Positions 50,679 through 63,679 of a DNA stretch of 64,000 nt are shown one piece after another. The translations under genes were made by a program, and so were the position numbers. The notes under the pieces were generated by a model, which did no database searches, was not told the DNA's origin, and saw only the letters and a program-made list of their open reading frames with translations. Source of the DNA: Pseudomonas fluorescens (GTDB taxonomy: Bacteria > Pseudomonadota > Gammaproteobacteria > Pseudomonadales > Pseudomonadaceae); contig NZ_CABVIX010000002.1 of NCBI RefSeq assembly GCF_902498185.1, positions 62,001 to 126,000 of the forward strand, in the 5' to 3' direction. Numbering within the stretch: position 1 is the first letter of the stretch; every line of letters begins with the position of its first letter.

Positions 50679-52049
50679 ATGAACATTGTGCGTGAAACCA
50701 TTGCCGCGATTGCTACCGCTCAGGGACGCGGAGGTGTGGGTATCGTGCGTCTTTCCGGTCCTTTGGCGACCCAGGCGGGCGTTGCCCTTACCGGACGTAC
50801 CCTGACCCCGCGGCATGCCCACTACGGGCCGTTCAGGGACGAGGCGGGGCGTGTGCTGGACGAAGGCATTGCGCTGTTCTTCCCCGGGCCCAACTCATTC
50901 ACCGGCGAGGATGTGCTCGAGCTACAGGGCCACGGCGGGCCGGTCGTCATGGACATGCTCCTGCAGCAGTGCGTGCAGCTCGGGTGCCGACTGGCGCGTC
51001 CTGGCGAGTTCAGCGAGCGCGCGTTTCTCAATGACAAGCTCGACCTGGCGCAGGCCGAGGCCATCGCCGACCTCATCGAGGCCAGTTCCGCCCAGGCCGC
51101 CCGCAACGCATTACGCTCGCTTCAGGGGGCGTTCTCCCGACGTGTGGATAAGCTCACCGAGGCACTGATCGCACTGCGAATCTATGTGGAAGCTGCGATC
51201 GACTTCCCGGAAGAGGAAATCGACTTTCTCGCTGACGGCCATGTGTTGAGCATGCTTGATACCGTGCGCAGCGACTTGTCCACAGTACAGCGCGAAGCCG
51301 GGCAAGGGGCCTTGCTGCGTGACGGCATGACGGTGGTCATCGCCGGCCGTCCGAATGCAGGCAAGTCTAGCCTGCTCAACGTGCTGGCGGGTCGGGAGGC
51401 AGCCATCGTCACCGACATCGCCGGCACTACTCGGGACATCCTCCGCGAACATATCCACATCGACGGCATGCCATTGCACGTCGTGGACACGGCCGGGTTG
51501 CGTGATACCGACGACCATGTGGAAAAGATCGGTGTCGAGCGCGCTCTCAAGGCGATTGGCGAAGCGGACCGGGTGTTGCTGGTCGTCGACTCGACCGCAC
51601 CCGAGGCGTCCGACCCATTTGCCTTGTGGCCAGAATTCCTGGATCGTCGCCCGGATCCTGCCAAGGTCACCCTGATTCGCAACAAGGCAGACCTCAGTGG
51701 CGAACAGGTCGCGCTGGAGCACAGCGAGGACGGCCACGTCACGATTACATTGAGCGCCAGGGATGCCGACACAGGCCTGGAGCTGCTGCGTGACCACCTC
51801 AAGGCCTGCATGGGCTTCGAGCAGACCGCCGAGAGCAGCTTCAGTGCACGCCGCCGGCACCTGGAGGCGTTGCGCCAGGCCAGCACGCATCTGGAGCACG
51901 GACGTGCGCAGCTCACCCTGGCGGGCGCCGGCGAGCTGCTGGCTGAAGATCTGCGTCAGGCGCAACACGCGCTCGGTGAAATCACGGGCGCGTTCAGCTC
52001 CGATGATCTGCTTGGACGTATCTTCTCCAGCTTCTGCATCGGCAAATAG
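50679..52049 (+). CDS. mnmE: tRNA modification GTPase MnmE
   Basis: 456-residue GTPase that with MnmG makes cmnm5U34 in tRNA. The N-terminal domain (1-120) binds 5-formyl-THF, the G domain has [20 protein letters not shown] and NKAD, and the C-terminal Cys motif FCIGK is intact. ATG 50679 ([20 protein letters not shown]) is the family start. The following 553 bp hold an origin-like region. Confidence 0.98.
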   Translation: MNIVRETIAAIATAQGRGGVGIVRLSGPLATQAGVALTGRTLTPRHAHYGPFRDEAGRVLDEGIALFFPGPNSFTGEDVLELQGHGGPVVMDMLLQQCVQLGCRLARPGEFSERAFLNDKLDLAQAEAIADLIEASSAQAARNALRSLQGAFSRRVDKLTEALIALRIYVEAAIDFPEEEIDFLADGHVLSMLDTVRSDLSTVQREAGQGALLRDGMTVVIAGRPNAGKSSLLNVLAGREAAIVTDIAGTTRDILREHIHIDGMPLHVVDTAGLRDTDDHVEKIGVERALKAIGEADRVLLVVDSTAPEASDPFALWPEFLDRRPDPAKVTLIRNKADLSGEQVALEHSEDGHVTITLSARDADTGLELLRDHLKACMGFEQTAESSFSARRRHLEALRQASTHLEHGRAQLTLAGAGELLAEDLRQAQHALGEITGAFSSDDLLGRIFSSFCIGK

Positions 52050-52602
52050 CATAACCGGTCCACCGGCAGCCCCAGCCGGTGGATAACCTTTCCTCCAAGC
52101 GGTCTCATGCCGTTTTCGCACGTTTCATCCACAGACGCATTGTCCGTCTGACCTTCCGAATCCCTTTTTACTTCTGCTTCACGCTTCTCAGAGCGTGAAT
52201 TTGCACGCCTGTGGACAGGATAAGCCCTGTGGAAAACTCTAGCTGAGCTCAGTTGATAACCACGCTCCAAAATTGGAGATAAATCTGCCTGTGGGTAAAT
52301 AGCCATTCCATCCACAGGCTTAATCCGCTTATCCAGAACCCTCATCCGCAGTGCTGCACAGGGTTTTGAAACGCTATACACTACGTACTATATGGCTTAC
52401 GGATACTTATCCACAGAAATGTGTCTGTGTAAGAATAAACATAAAAACAAAGCTTTTATAAATTTCTCTCTTTTTGTTTCTATTGCTCCACTCATCCACA
52501 GGCTGGTCAAATTTTGCGCAAAAGGTTCCTTTGAAGGGGGGTAAGTCCCTATACTTGTCGGCTTACCTTTCTCTATTCGCAAAAACAGGCACGAGGTGCG
52601 TG
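52050..52602. other. Second DnaA-box and AT-rich region (mnmE-mnmG), origin-like
   Basis: 553 bp with no gene. It has one perfect DnaA box, TTATCCACA at 52407-52415, and one-mismatch boxes at 52078-52086 (GGTGGATAA), 52125-52133 and 52492-52500 (both TCATCCACA), 52228-52236 (TGTGGAAAA), 52290-52298 (TGTGGGTAA) and 52329-52337 (TTATCCAGA). A DUE-like block AAAGCTTTTATAAATTTCTC then a T/C-rich tract (52449-52486) parallels the one in oriC. A -10-like TATACT at 52550-52555 could serve mnmG. Confidence 0.75.
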
Positions 52603-54495
52603 GTGGATTTCCCTTCCCGTTTTGAAGTGATCGTCATCGGCGGCGGCCATGCCGGTACCGAGGCTGCGCTTGCGTCAGCACGCATGGGTGTGAAAACCCT
52701 GCTGCTGACCCATAACGTGGAAACCCTCGGTCACATGAGCTGCAACCCCGCCATCGGTGGCATCGGCAAGAGCCATCTGGTCAAGGAGATCGATGCGCTC
52801 GGCGGCGCCATGGCGCTTGCCACCGACAAGAGCGGCATCCAGTTCCGCGTCTTGAACAACCGCAAGGGCCCGGCCGTGCGCGCTACCCGCGCCCAGGCGG
52901 ACCGCGCCATCTACAAAGCGGTGGTGCGCGAGATCCTCGAGAACCAGCCCAATCTGTGGATATTCCAGCAGTCCTGTGATGACCTGATCGTCGAGCAGGA
53001 CCAGGTACGCGGTGTAGTCACGCAGATGGGTCTGCGTTTTCTGGCCGATTCCGTGGTATTGACCACCGGGACCTTCCTGGCCGGACTTATCCACATCGGG
53101 ATGCAGAACTATTCCGGTGGCCGTGCAGGTGATCCACCCGCAATGGCCCTGGCTCACCGCATGCGTGAACTGCCGCTGCGCGTGGGCCGGCTGAAAACCG
53201 GGACTCCGCCGCGGATCGACGGCCGCTCGGTGGACTTTTCGGTCATGACCGAACAGCCAGGCGATACGCCGATCCCGGTGATGTCCTTCATGGGCTCGAA
53301 GGAAATGCACCCGCGTCAGGTCAGCTGCTGGATTACCCACACGAACGCGCGCACCCACGAGATCATTGCCTCGAACCTCGACCGTTCGCCGATGTACTCG
53401 GGCGTGATCGAAGGGGTGGGTCCCCGGTATTGCCCGTCGATCGAGGACAAGATCCATCGCTTCGCGGACAAGCAGAGCCATCAGGTGTTCATCGAGCCCG
53501 AAGGCCTGAACACCCATGAGCTGTACCCCAACGGCATTTCCACTTCCCTGCCGTTCGATGTGCAGCTGCAGATCGTGCGGTCCATCCAGGGCATGGAAAA
53601 CGCGCACATTGTGCGTCCGGGCTACGCCATCGAGTACGACTACTTCGATCCGCGCGACCTGAAGTACAGCCTGGAGACCAAGGTCATCGGCGGCCTGTTC
53701 TTCGCCGGGCAGATCAACGGCACCACTGGCTACGAAGAAGCCGGCGCCCAAGGGCTGCTGGCCGGCACCAACGCGGCGCTCCGCGCCCAGGGCCGTGACA
53801 GCTGGTGCCCGCGTCGTGACGAGGCGTACATCGGCGTGCTGGTCGACGACCTGATCACCCTGGGTACCCAGGAGCCGTACCGCATGTTCACCTCGCGTGC
53901 CGAATACCGGCTGATCCTGCGCGAAGACAACGCCGACCTGCGTCTCACCGAGAAAGGCCGCGAGCTCGGCCTCATCGACGACCAGCGCTGGGCAGCTTTC
54001 TGCGCCAAGCGCGATGGCATCGAGCGCGAGGAACAGCGCCTGAAATCCACCTGGGTTCGCCCGGATACCGCCCATGGCCAGGCCATCACCGAGAAATTCG
54101 GCACGCCGCTTACCCATGAGTACAATCTGCTCAGCCTGCTGACCCGGCCGGAAGTCGACTATGCCGGGCTGATCGAGGCGACCGGCGGTCAGCCCGCCGA
54201 TCCCCAGGTAGCCGAACAGGTCGAGATCAAGACCAAGTACGCCGGTTACATCGACCGCCAGCAGGACGAGATCGCCCGGTTGCGCGCCAGCGAGGACACC
54301 CGCCTGCCTGTGGATATCGACTACACCGGGATTTCCGGCTTGTCCAAGGAGATCCAGGGCAAGCTCGGCCAAACCCGTCCGGAGACCCTGGGCCAGGCCT
54401 CGCGCATCCCCGGCGTCACCCCGGCGGCGATTTCCCTCTTGCTGATTCACCTGAAAAAACGCGGCGCTGGTCGCGAGTTGGAGCAAACCGCTTGA
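52603..54495 (+). CDS. mnmG: tRNA modification enzyme MnmG (GidA)
   Basis: 630-residue FAD/NADH enzyme partner of MnmE. The FAD motif [22 protein letters not shown] is at the N-terminus, with [22 protein letters not shown] and the later [17 protein letters not shown] block. The start is the second GTG at 52603 ([14 protein letters not shown]) preceded by GAGGTG. It overlaps rsmG (TTGA). Confidence 0.98.
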   Translation: MDFPSRFEVIVIGGGHAGTEAALASARMGVKTLLLTHNVETLGHMSCNPAIGGIGKSHLVKEIDALGGAMALATDKSGIQFRVLNNRKGPAVRATRAQADRAIYKAVVREILENQPNLWIFQQSCDDLIVEQDQVRGVVTQMGLRFLADSVVLTTGTFLAGLIHIGMQNYSGGRAGDPPAMALAHRMRELPLRVGRLKTGTPPRIDGRSVDFSVMTEQPGDTPIPVMSFMGSKEMHPRQVSCWITHTNARTHEIIASNLDRSPMYSGVIEGVGPRYCPSIEDKIHRFADKQSHQVFIEPEGLNTHELYPNGISTSLPFDVQLQIVRSIQGMENAHIVRPGYAIEYDYFDPRDLKYSLETKVIGGLFFAGQINGTTGYEEAGAQGLLAGTNAALRAQGRDSWCPRRDEAYIGVLVDDLITLGTQEPYRMFTSRAEYRLILREDNADLRLTEKGRELGLIDDQRWAAFCAKRDGIEREEQRLKSTWVRPDTAHGQAITEKFGTPLTHEYNLLSLLTRPEVDYAGLIEATGGQPADPQVAEQVEIKTKYAGYIDRQQDEIARLRASEDTRLPVDIDYTGISGLSKEIQGKLGQTRPETLGQASRIPGVTPAAISLLLIHLKKRGAGRELEQTA

Positions 54496-55142
54496 GTTTC
54501 CTGGTCACCCCGCAACACGCCGAAGAGTTGTCCACAGGCGCACGCCAGCTCGGCGTCGCGCTGAGCGCAACGCAGCATGAACAACTGCTGGCCTATCTGG
54601 CCCTGTTGATCAAATGGAACAAGGCCTACAACCTGACCGCGGTGCGCGATCCCGACGAGATGGTTTCCCGCCATCTCCTCGACAGCCTCAGCGTCATGCC
54701 GTTTATCCACAGCAGTAGCAAAAGTTGGCTGGATGTCGGCAGTGGTGGTGGCATGCCCGGGATTCCCTTGGCTATCCTGCATCGGGACAAGCAGGTGACC
54801 GTGCTGGACAGCAACGGCAAGAAGACCCGTTTCCTCACTCAGGTGAAAATGGAACTCAAGCTGGACAACCTGCAGGTTATCCACAAGCGGGTCGAGGAGT
54901 TCCAGCCAGCCCAGCCGTTCAGCGGTATCGTCTCCCGAGCGTTCAGCAGCATGGAGAACTTCACCAGCTGGACGCGGCACCTGGGCGATACCCAAACAGC
55001 ATGGCTGGCAATGAAAGGCCTCCATCCTGCCGACGAACTGGTAGCATTGCCGGCAGACTTCACAGTAGAGAGCGAGCGTGCCTTGACCGTTCCGGGTTGC
55101 CAAGGCCAGCGCCATCTGCTGATACTGCGCCGCACGGCTTGA
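54492..55142 (+). CDS. rsmG: 16S rRNA m7G527 methyltransferase
   Basis: 216-residue methyltransferase (GidB) modifying G527 of 16S rRNA; loss gives low-level streptomycin resistance. SAM-binding motif [16 protein letters not shown] and the RAFSSMENF active-site block are present. The start is a TTG at 54492 overlapping the mnmG stop, giving 216 residues as remembered for P. putida. parA follows after 18 bases. Confidence 0.96.
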   Translation: MSFLVTPQHAEELSTGARQLGVALSATQHEQLLAYLALLIKWNKAYNLTAVRDPDEMVSRHLLDSLSVMPFIHSSSKSWLDVGSGGGMPGIPLAILHRDKQVTVLDSNGKKTRFLTQVKMELKLDNLQVIHKRVEEFQPAQPFSGIVSRAFSSMENFTSWTRHLGDTQTAWLAMKGLHPADELVALPADFTVESERALTVPGCQGQRHLLILRRTA

Positions 55143-55160
55143 TGGGGAACACACGCAACA

Positions 55161-55952
55161 ATGGCTAAGGTATTCGCAATAGCGAACCAGAAAGGTGGTG
55201 TGGGCAAGACCACCACCTGTATCAATCTCGCCGCATCGCTGGTCGCGACCAAGCGACGCGTGCTGCTGATCGATCTCGACCCACAGGGCAACGCCACCAC
55301 GGGTAGTGGCGTGGACAAGCACGACCTGGAGCATTCGGTCTATGACCTGCTGATCGGTGAATGCGATCTCGCCCAGGCCATGCACGTCTCCGAGCACGGT
55401 GGTTATCAGCTGCTCCCCGCCAACCGCGACCTCACGGCCGCGGAAGTGGTGCTGCTGGAGATGCAGATGAAGGAAAGCCGCCTGCGCACGGCGCTGGCGC
55501 CTATCCGCGAGAACTACGACTTCATTCTCATCGACTGCCCACCGTCGATGTCGATGCTGACCCTCAACGGCCTGGTCGCCGCCGATGGCGTGATCATTCC
55601 GATGCAGTGCGAGTACTACGCGCTCGAGGGTTTGAGCGACCTTGTGGACAACATCAAGCGAATCGGTGAACGCCTCAATCCGGAGCTGAGGATCGAAGGC
55701 CTGCTGCGGACGATGTTCGACCCGCGCCTGAGCCTGAACAACGATGTGTCCGCGCAGCTCAAGGAACACTTCGGCGAGCAGCTCTACGACACGGTGATCC
55801 CGCGTAATATCCGCCTGGCCGAGGCACCGAGCTTTGGCATGCCTGCCCTGGCCTACGACAAGCAATCGCGTGGTGCGCTGGCTTACCTGGCCCTGGCCGG
55901 TGAGCTTGTACGCCGTCAGCGCCGACCCACTCGCACTGCGCAGACAACTTGA
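55161..55952 (+). CDS. parA: Chromosome partitioning ATPase ParA (Soj)
   Basis: 263-residue deviant Walker ATPase: KGGVGKTTTCINLAASL, the DLDPQGNAT switch and DCPPSMSMLTLNGL. ATP-bound dimers coat the nucleoid and pull ParB-parS complexes apart. It is in one operon with parB (9-base gap) and downstream of mnmG-rsmG. Confidence 0.98.
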   Translation: MAKVFAIANQKGGVGKTTTCINLAASLVATKRRVLLIDLDPQGNATTGSGVDKHDLEHSVYDLLIGECDLAQAMHVSEHGGYQLLPANRDLTAAEVVLLEMQMKESRLRTALAPIRENYDFILIDCPPSMSMLTLNGLVAADGVIIPMQCEYYALEGLSDLVDNIKRIGERLNPELRIEGLLRTMFDPRLSLNNDVSAQLKEHFGEQLYDTVIPRNIRLAEAPSFGMPALAYDKQSRGALAYLALAGELVRRQRRPTRTAQTT

Positions 55953-55961
55953 GGAATCCGC

Positions 55962-56834
55962 ATGGCCGTTAAGAAACGAGGTCTCGGACGTGGGTTGGAT
56001 GCACTGCTCAGTGGTCCTACCGTCAGCTCACTCGAAGAGCAGGCTGACAAGGTCGACCAGAAAGAACTGCAACATCTGCCGGTCGAGCTGATTCAACGCG
56101 GCAAGTACCAGCCGCGCCGCGACATGGACCCGGAAGCGCTCGAAGAGCTGGCTAACTCGATCCGCTGCCAAGGCGTGATGCAACCGATCGTGGTTCGTCC
56201 GATCGGCGACAACCGCTTTGAAATCATTGCCGGTGAGCGTCGCTGGCGCGCCACCCAGCTGGCGGGCCTGGATACCGTTCCGGCCATGGTCCGTGAAGTG
56301 CCCGACGAGGCCGCGATTGCCATGGCCCTGATCGAGAACATCCAGCGCGAAGACCTCAACCCGTTGGAAGAGGCCATGGCCTTGCAGCGCCTGCAGCAGG
56401 AGTTCGAACTGACTCAGCAGCAGGTGGCCGACGCCGTGGGCAAGTCGCGGGTGACCGTGGCCAACCTGCTGCGACTGATTTCGCTCCCCGAAGAGATCAA
56501 GACGCTGCTTGCCCATGGTGATCTCGAGATGGGCCACGCGCGTGCTTTGCTCGGTCTGGGCGAAGATCAGCAGGTCGACGGGGCGCGTCATGTTGTCGCA
56601 CGTGGACTGACCGTGCGCCAGACTGAAGCACTGGTTCGCCAGTGGCTCAACGGCAAGCCTGAGGCGGTCGAAGCGGGCAAACCGGATCCGGATATCACAC
56701 GCCTTGAACAGCGTCTCGCAGAGCGCCTGGGCTCGGCTGTACAGATCCGTCACGGAAACAAGGGCAAGGGCCAGCTGGTTATCCGCTACAACTCGCTCGA
56801 TGAGTTGCAAGGCGTCCTTGCTCACATCCGCTGA
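55962..56834 (+). CDS. parB: Chromosome partitioning CTPase ParB (Spo0J)
   Basis: 290-residue parS-binding clamp. The CTP-binding domain holds IAGERRWRATQLAGL and ALIENIQREDLNPLEEA, the helix-turn-helix is LTQQQVADAVGKSRVTVANLLRL, and the C-terminal dimerisation domain follows. It binds the parS sites in recF about 12 kb away. The atp operon promoter lies 46 bp beyond its stop. Confidence 0.98.
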   Translation: MAVKKRGLGRGLDALLSGPTVSSLEEQADKVDQKELQHLPVELIQRGKYQPRRDMDPEALEELANSIRCQGVMQPIVVRPIGDNRFEIIAGERRWRATQLAGLDTVPAMVREVPDEAAIAMALIENIQREDLNPLEEAMALQRLQQEFELTQQQVADAVGKSRVTVANLLRLISLPEEIKTLLAHGDLEMGHARALLGLGEDQQVDGARHVVARGLTVRQTEALVRQWLNGKPEAVEAGKPDPDITRLEQRLAERLGSAVQIRHGNKGKGQLVIRYNSLDELQGVLAHIR

Positions 56835-56879
56835 AACAATTCCCATTGTAGCGCGCAGTCGGAAATCACTACCCGATAG

Positions 56880-56908
56880 TTGAATAGGGGTTAATCCACC
56901 CCTATACT
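56880..56908 (+). promoter_or_regulatory. atp operon sigma-70 promoter with embedded inverted repeat
   Basis: TTGAAT (56880-56885) and TATACT (56903-56908) are 17 bases apart. An inverted repeat ATAGGGG-N8-CCCCTAT (56884-56890 with 56899-56905) fills the spacer and touches both elements, so a bound protein could occlude the promoter. Transcription would begin near 56915, about 70 bases before atpI. Confidence 0.75.
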
Positions 56909-56983
56909 CTGCGCGCATTTTGTCGGCACAAATTATGCCAAGTCATTGCTGACTGGAAGGTCGACTTACGAGGAGCAGTAGTG

Positions 56984-58277
<1,294 letters not shown>

Positions 58278-58297
58278 GACCGCCTGGCGTGTCTGAT

Positions 58298-58676
<379 letters not shown>

Positions 58677-58737
58677 TCACTCGTTTTCAACGAGGTGATT
58701 TGCGGTGTGATGGACTAAGAACGAGCGAGGTGTTGGC

Positions 58738-59208
58738 GTGAACATTAATGCAACCCTGATTGGCCAGTCCGTTGCGTTCTTTATCTTTGTGCTGTTCTGC
58801 ATGAAGTTCGTGTGGCCTCCGGTCATCGCGGCTCTGCAAGAACGCCAGAAAAAGATCGCGGATGGATTGGACGCTGCCAACCGAGCAGCTCGCGACCTGG
58901 AGCTGGCCCAAGATAAAGTGGGTCAGCAACTGCGCGAAGCTAAAACTCAGGCAGCCGAAATCATTGAGCAAGCCAAGAAACGCGGTGCCCAGATCGTCGA
59001 GGAAGCCCGTGACCAGGCCCGCGTCGAAGCTGACCGTGTGAAGGCTCAGGCTCAAGCCGAGATCGAACAGGAAATCAACAGCGTCAAAGACGCGCTGCGC
59101 GCCCAAGTGGGTAGCCTGGCCGTCGGCGGTGCCGAGAAGATCCTGGGCGCCACAATCGATCGAAACGCGCATGCGGAGCTGGTTGACAAACTGGCCGCTG
59201 AAATTTAA
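58738..59208 (+). CDS. atpF: ATP synthase F0 subunit b
   Basis: 156-residue stator subunit: an N-terminal membrane helix ([19 protein letters not shown]) and a long charged coiled coil (about 35-150) that dimerises and binds delta. The start is a GTG at 58738 ([10 protein letters not shown]) with CGAGG upstream. atpH follows after 12 bases. Confidence 0.97.
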   Translation: MNINATLIGQSVAFFIFVLFCMKFVWPPVIAALQERQKKIADGLDAANRAARDLELAQDKVGQQLREAKTQAAEIIEQAKKRGAQIVEEARDQARVEADRVKAQAQAEIEQEINSVKDALRAQVGSLAVGGAEKILGATIDRNAHAELVDKLAAEI

Positions 59209-59220
59209 GCGAGGGCGATC

Positions 59221-59757
59221 ATGGCAGAACTGACCACGTTGGCCCGACCTTACGCTAAGGCAGCCTTCGAGCACGCCCAGGCCCATCAGCAACTGGCCAA
59301 TTGGTCAGCCATGCTCGGCCTGGCTGCTGCGGTGTCGCAAGACGGCACCATGCAGCGCCTGCTCAAGGCCCCGCGACTGACGAGCGCAGAAAAGGCCGCC
59401 GCGTTTATTGACGTGTGCGGTGACAAGTTTGATGTACAGGCACAGAATTTCATTCATGTTGCCGCGGAAAACGACCGTCTCCTGCTGTTGCCGGAGATTG
59501 CCGCCTTGTTCGACCTGTACAAGGCCGAGCAGGAAAAATCCGTGGACGTGGAAGTCACCAGTGCTTTTGCGTTGAACCAAGAACAGCAAGACAAACTCGC
59601 CAAGGTTCTCAGTGCACGGCTCAGCCGGGAAGTGCGCCTGCATGCGACGGAGGATGCCAGCCTGATCGGCGGCGTCGTTATCCGCGCCGGCGACCTGGTA
59701 ATCGATGGCTCTGTTCGCGGCAAAATCGCGAAACTGGCCGAAGCATTGAAATCTTGA
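59221..59757 (+). CDS. atpH: ATP synthase F1 subunit delta
   Basis: 178-residue stator subunit linking alpha to b. The N-terminal helical domain begins [17 protein letters not shown] and the C-terminal [23 protein letters not shown] motif is diagnostic. It lies between atpF and atpA with short spacers. Confidence 0.97.
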   Translation: MAELTTLARPYAKAAFEHAQAHQQLANWSAMLGLAAAVSQDGTMQRLLKAPRLTSAEKAAAFIDVCGDKFDVQAQNFIHVAAENDRLLLLPEIAALFDLYKAEQEKSVDVEVTSAFALNQEQQDKLAKVLSARLSREVRLHATEDASLIGGVVIRAGDLVIDGSVRGKIAKLAEALKS

Positions 59758-59778
59758 GTTTGAAGGGGCAGCAGAGCA

Positions 59779-61323
59779 ATGCAGCAACTCAATCCTTCCG
59801 AAATAAGTGAAATCATCAAGGGTCGCATCGAGAAACTCGATGTCACCTCTCAAGCCCGCAACGAAGGTACCGTCGTCAGCGTTTCTGACGGTATCGTGCG
59901 GATTCACGGTCTGGCCGACGTCATGTACGGCGAAATGATCGAGTTTCCGGGTGGCGTGTTCGGTATGGCCCTCAACCTGGAGCAAGACTCCGTTGGTGCG
60001 GTAGTACTGGGCGCATACGACACCCTCGCCGAAGGCATGAGCGCCAAGTGCACCGGCCGCATCCTGGAGGTTCCTGTTGGTAAGGAACTGCTGGGTCGCG
60101 TTGTCGACGCACTGGGCAACCCAATCGACGGCAAAGGCCCATTGGGCAACACCGAGACCGACGCGGTCGAGAAAGTTGCTCCGGGCGTGATCTGGCGTAA
60201 GTCGGTAGACCAGCCTGTACAGACTGGTTACAAATCCGTGGACGCGATGATCCCTGTCGGCCGTGGCCAGCGCGAGCTGATCATCGGTGACCGTCAGATC
60301 GGTAAGACCGCCATGGCGATCGACGCCATCATCAACCAGAAAGACAGCGGTATTTTCTGTGTTTATGTAGCCGTCGGCCAGAAGCGTTCCACCGTTGCCA
60401 ACATCGTTCGCAAGCTGGAAGAAAACGGCGCAATGGCCAACACCATCGTGGTGGTTGCCAGTGCTTCGGAATCCGCCGCACTGCAATTCCTGGCGCCTTA
60501 CGCCGGTTGCACCATGGGCGAGTTCTTCCGTGACCGCGGTGAAGATGCGCTGATCGTCTACGATGACCTGTCCAAGCAGGCCGTTGCCTACCGTCAGATC
60601 TCCCTGCTGCTGCGCCGTCCACCAGGACGTGAAGCGTACCCAGGCGACGTGTTCTATCTCCACTCCCGTCTGCTGGAGCGTGCATCGCGCGTTTCCGAAG
60701 AGTACGTAGAGAAGTTCACCAACGGTGCAGTCACCGGCAAGACCGGTTCCCTGACCGCTCTGCCGATCATCGAAACCCAGGCTGGCGACGTTTCGGCGTT
60801 CGTTCCGACCAACGTGATCTCGATCACCGACGGTCAGATCTTCCTGGAATCGGCCATGTTCAACTCGGGCATCCGCCCAGCAGTGAACGCCGGTGTTTCG
60901 GTATCGCGTGTAGGTGGTGCCGCTCAGACCAAGATCATCAAGAAGCTGTCCGGTGGCATCCGTACCGCTCTGGCTCAGTACCGTGAACTGGCGGCATTCG
61001 CCCAGTTCGCATCTGACCTGGACGAAGCCACCCGCAAGCAGCTCGAGCACGGCCAACGTGTTACCGAGCTGATGAAGCAGAAGCAATACGCTCCAATGTC
61101 CATCGCGGACATGGCGCTGTCGCTGTATGCCGCTGAGCGTGGGTTCCTGACCGACGTTGAAATCGCCAAGATCGGCAGCTTCGAACAAGCGCTGATCGCC
61201 TTCTTCAACCGTGATCACGCCGAACTGATGGCCAAGATCAACGTGAAGGGTGACTTCAACGACGAAATCGACGCTGGCATCAAAGCCGGTATCGAGAAGT
61301 TCAAGGCCACCCAAACCTGGTAA
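59779..61323 (+). CDS. atpA: ATP synthase F1 subunit alpha
   Basis: 514-residue regulatory nucleotide-binding subunit. The P-loop is [13 protein letters not shown] and the arginine-finger region is [27 protein letters not shown]-terminal [21 protein letters not shown] is typical. AAGGGG lies 13 bases before the ATG. A GC-rich hairpin separates it from atpG. Confidence 0.99.
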   Translation: MQQLNPSEISEIIKGRIEKLDVTSQARNEGTVVSVSDGIVRIHGLADVMYGEMIEFPGGVFGMALNLEQDSVGAVVLGAYDTLAEGMSAKCTGRILEVPVGKELLGRVVDALGNPIDGKGPLGNTETDAVEKVAPGVIWRKSVDQPVQTGYKSVDAMIPVGRGQRELIIGDRQIGKTAMAIDAIINQKDSGIFCVYVAVGQKRSTVANIVRKLEENGAMANTIVVVASASESAALQFLAPYAGCTMGEFFRDRGEDALIVYDDLSKQAVAYRQISLLLRRPPGREAYPGDVFYLHSRLLERASRVSEEYVEKFTNGAVTGKTGSLTALPIIETQAGDVSAFVPTNVISITDGQIFLESAMFNSGIRPAVNAGVSVSRVGGAAQTKIIKKLSGGIRTALAQYRELAAFAQFASDLDEATRKQLEHGQRVTELMKQKQYAPMSIADMALSLYAAERGFLTDVEIAKIGSFEQALIAFFNRDHAELMAKINVKGDFNDEIDAGIKAGIEKFKATQTW

Positions 61324-61329
61324 GCCGCG

Positions 61330-61349
61330 GCGGGGGCCTCGGCCCCCGC
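61330..61349 (+). other. RNA hairpin between atpA and atpG
   Basis: GCGGGGGCC (61330-61338) and GGCCCCCGC (61341-61349) form a 9-bp GC stem with a two-base spacer, so the innermost pairs open as a loop. No T-run follows, so it is more likely an mRNA processing or stability element than a terminator. Confidence 0.65.
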
Positions 61350-61371
61350 TTGCTAACCTGATAGGTGATAC

Positions 61372-62232
61372 ATGGCAGGCGCAAAAGAGATTCGCAGTAA
61401 GATTGCGAGCATCAAAAGCACGCAAAAGATTACCAGCGCCATGGAAAAAGTGGCGGTCAGCAAGATGCGCAAGGCTCAAATGCGCATGGCTGCTAGCCGT
61501 CCCTATGCGGAGCGTATCCGCCAGGTGATCGGTCATCTGGCCAACGCCAACCCGGAATACCGCCACCCGTTCATGCTCGATCGCGAAGTAAAGCGCGTCG
61601 GTTATGTCGTGGTGAGCAGTGACCGTGGTCTGTGCGGTGGCTTGAACACCAACCTGTTCAAGGCCTTGGTCAAGGACATGAACGCCAACCGCGAACAGGC
61701 CGTCGAAATCGACCTGTGCGTGATCGGCAGCAAAGGTGCGGCTTTCTTCCGCAGCTTCGGCGGTAACGTCGTTGCGGCAATCAGCCACCTGGGCGAAGAG
61801 CCATCGATCAATGATCTGATCGGCAGCGTCAAGGTCATGCTGGATGCCTACCTGGACGGTCGTATCGACCGCCTGTCCGTGGTGTCGAACAAGTTTATCA
61901 ATACCATGACGCAACAACCGACGGTCGAGCAATTGGTACCGTTGGTGGCAACCCCGGATCAAGAACTCAAGCACCACTGGGACTACCTCTACGAACCTGA
62001 CGCCAAAGAGCTGCTTGACGGCCTGATGGTGCGTTACGTGGAGTCGCAGGTCTACCAGGCGGTGGTCGAGAACAACGCGGCCGAACAGGCTGCCCGGATG
62101 ATCGCGATGAAGAACGCCACGGATAACGCCGGTGATTTGATCAGCGAATTGCAGCTGATCTACAACAAGGCGCGTCAGGCTGCGATCACCCAGGAGATCT
62201 CGGAAATCGTCGGCGGCGCTGCCGCGGTTTAA
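61372..62232 (+). CDS. atpG: ATP synthase F1 subunit gamma
   Basis: 286-residue central shaft of F1. The N- and C-terminal helices form the coiled coil ([20 protein letters not shown] and [15 protein letters not shown]) around a Rossmann-like middle ([13 protein letters not shown]). ATG 61372 follows ATAGGTGATAC. It lies 48 bp after atpA and 27 bp before atpD. Confidence 0.98.
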   Translation: MAGAKEIRSKIASIKSTQKITSAMEKVAVSKMRKAQMRMAASRPYAERIRQVIGHLANANPEYRHPFMLDREVKRVGYVVVSSDRGLCGGLNTNLFKALVKDMNANREQAVEIDLCVIGSKGAAFFRSFGGNVVAAISHLGEEPSINDLIGSVKVMLDAYLDGRIDRLSVVSNKFINTMTQQPTVEQLVPLVATPDQELKHHWDYLYEPDAKELLDGLMVRYVESQVYQAVVENNAAEQAARMIAMKNATDNAGDLISELQLIYNKARQAAITQEISEIVGGAAAV

Positions 62233-63636
<1,404 letters not shown>

Positions 63637-63641
63637 TCCCG

Positions 63642-63659
63642 GCGCCCCGCAAGGGGCGC
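63642..63659 (+). other. RNA hairpin between atpD and atpC
   Basis: GCGCCCC (63642-63648) and GGGGCGC (63653-63659) form a 7-bp stem closed by a GCAA tetraloop, a very stable GNRA loop. No T-run follows. It may tune the atpC message, which is needed in lower amount than atpD. Confidence 0.65.
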
Positions 63660-63679
63660 TATCAGGTTGAGGCAAGCAG

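Noticed and set aside
56590..56606. GCACGTGGAC in parB as a parS-like site
   Set aside because: Too few matches to the parS consensus outside CACGTGGA.
59305..61977. Long minus-strand open frame opposite atpH-atpA-atpG
   Set aside because: Antisense shadow of the atp genes; the plus-strand proteins are certain and the antisense protein has no motifs.
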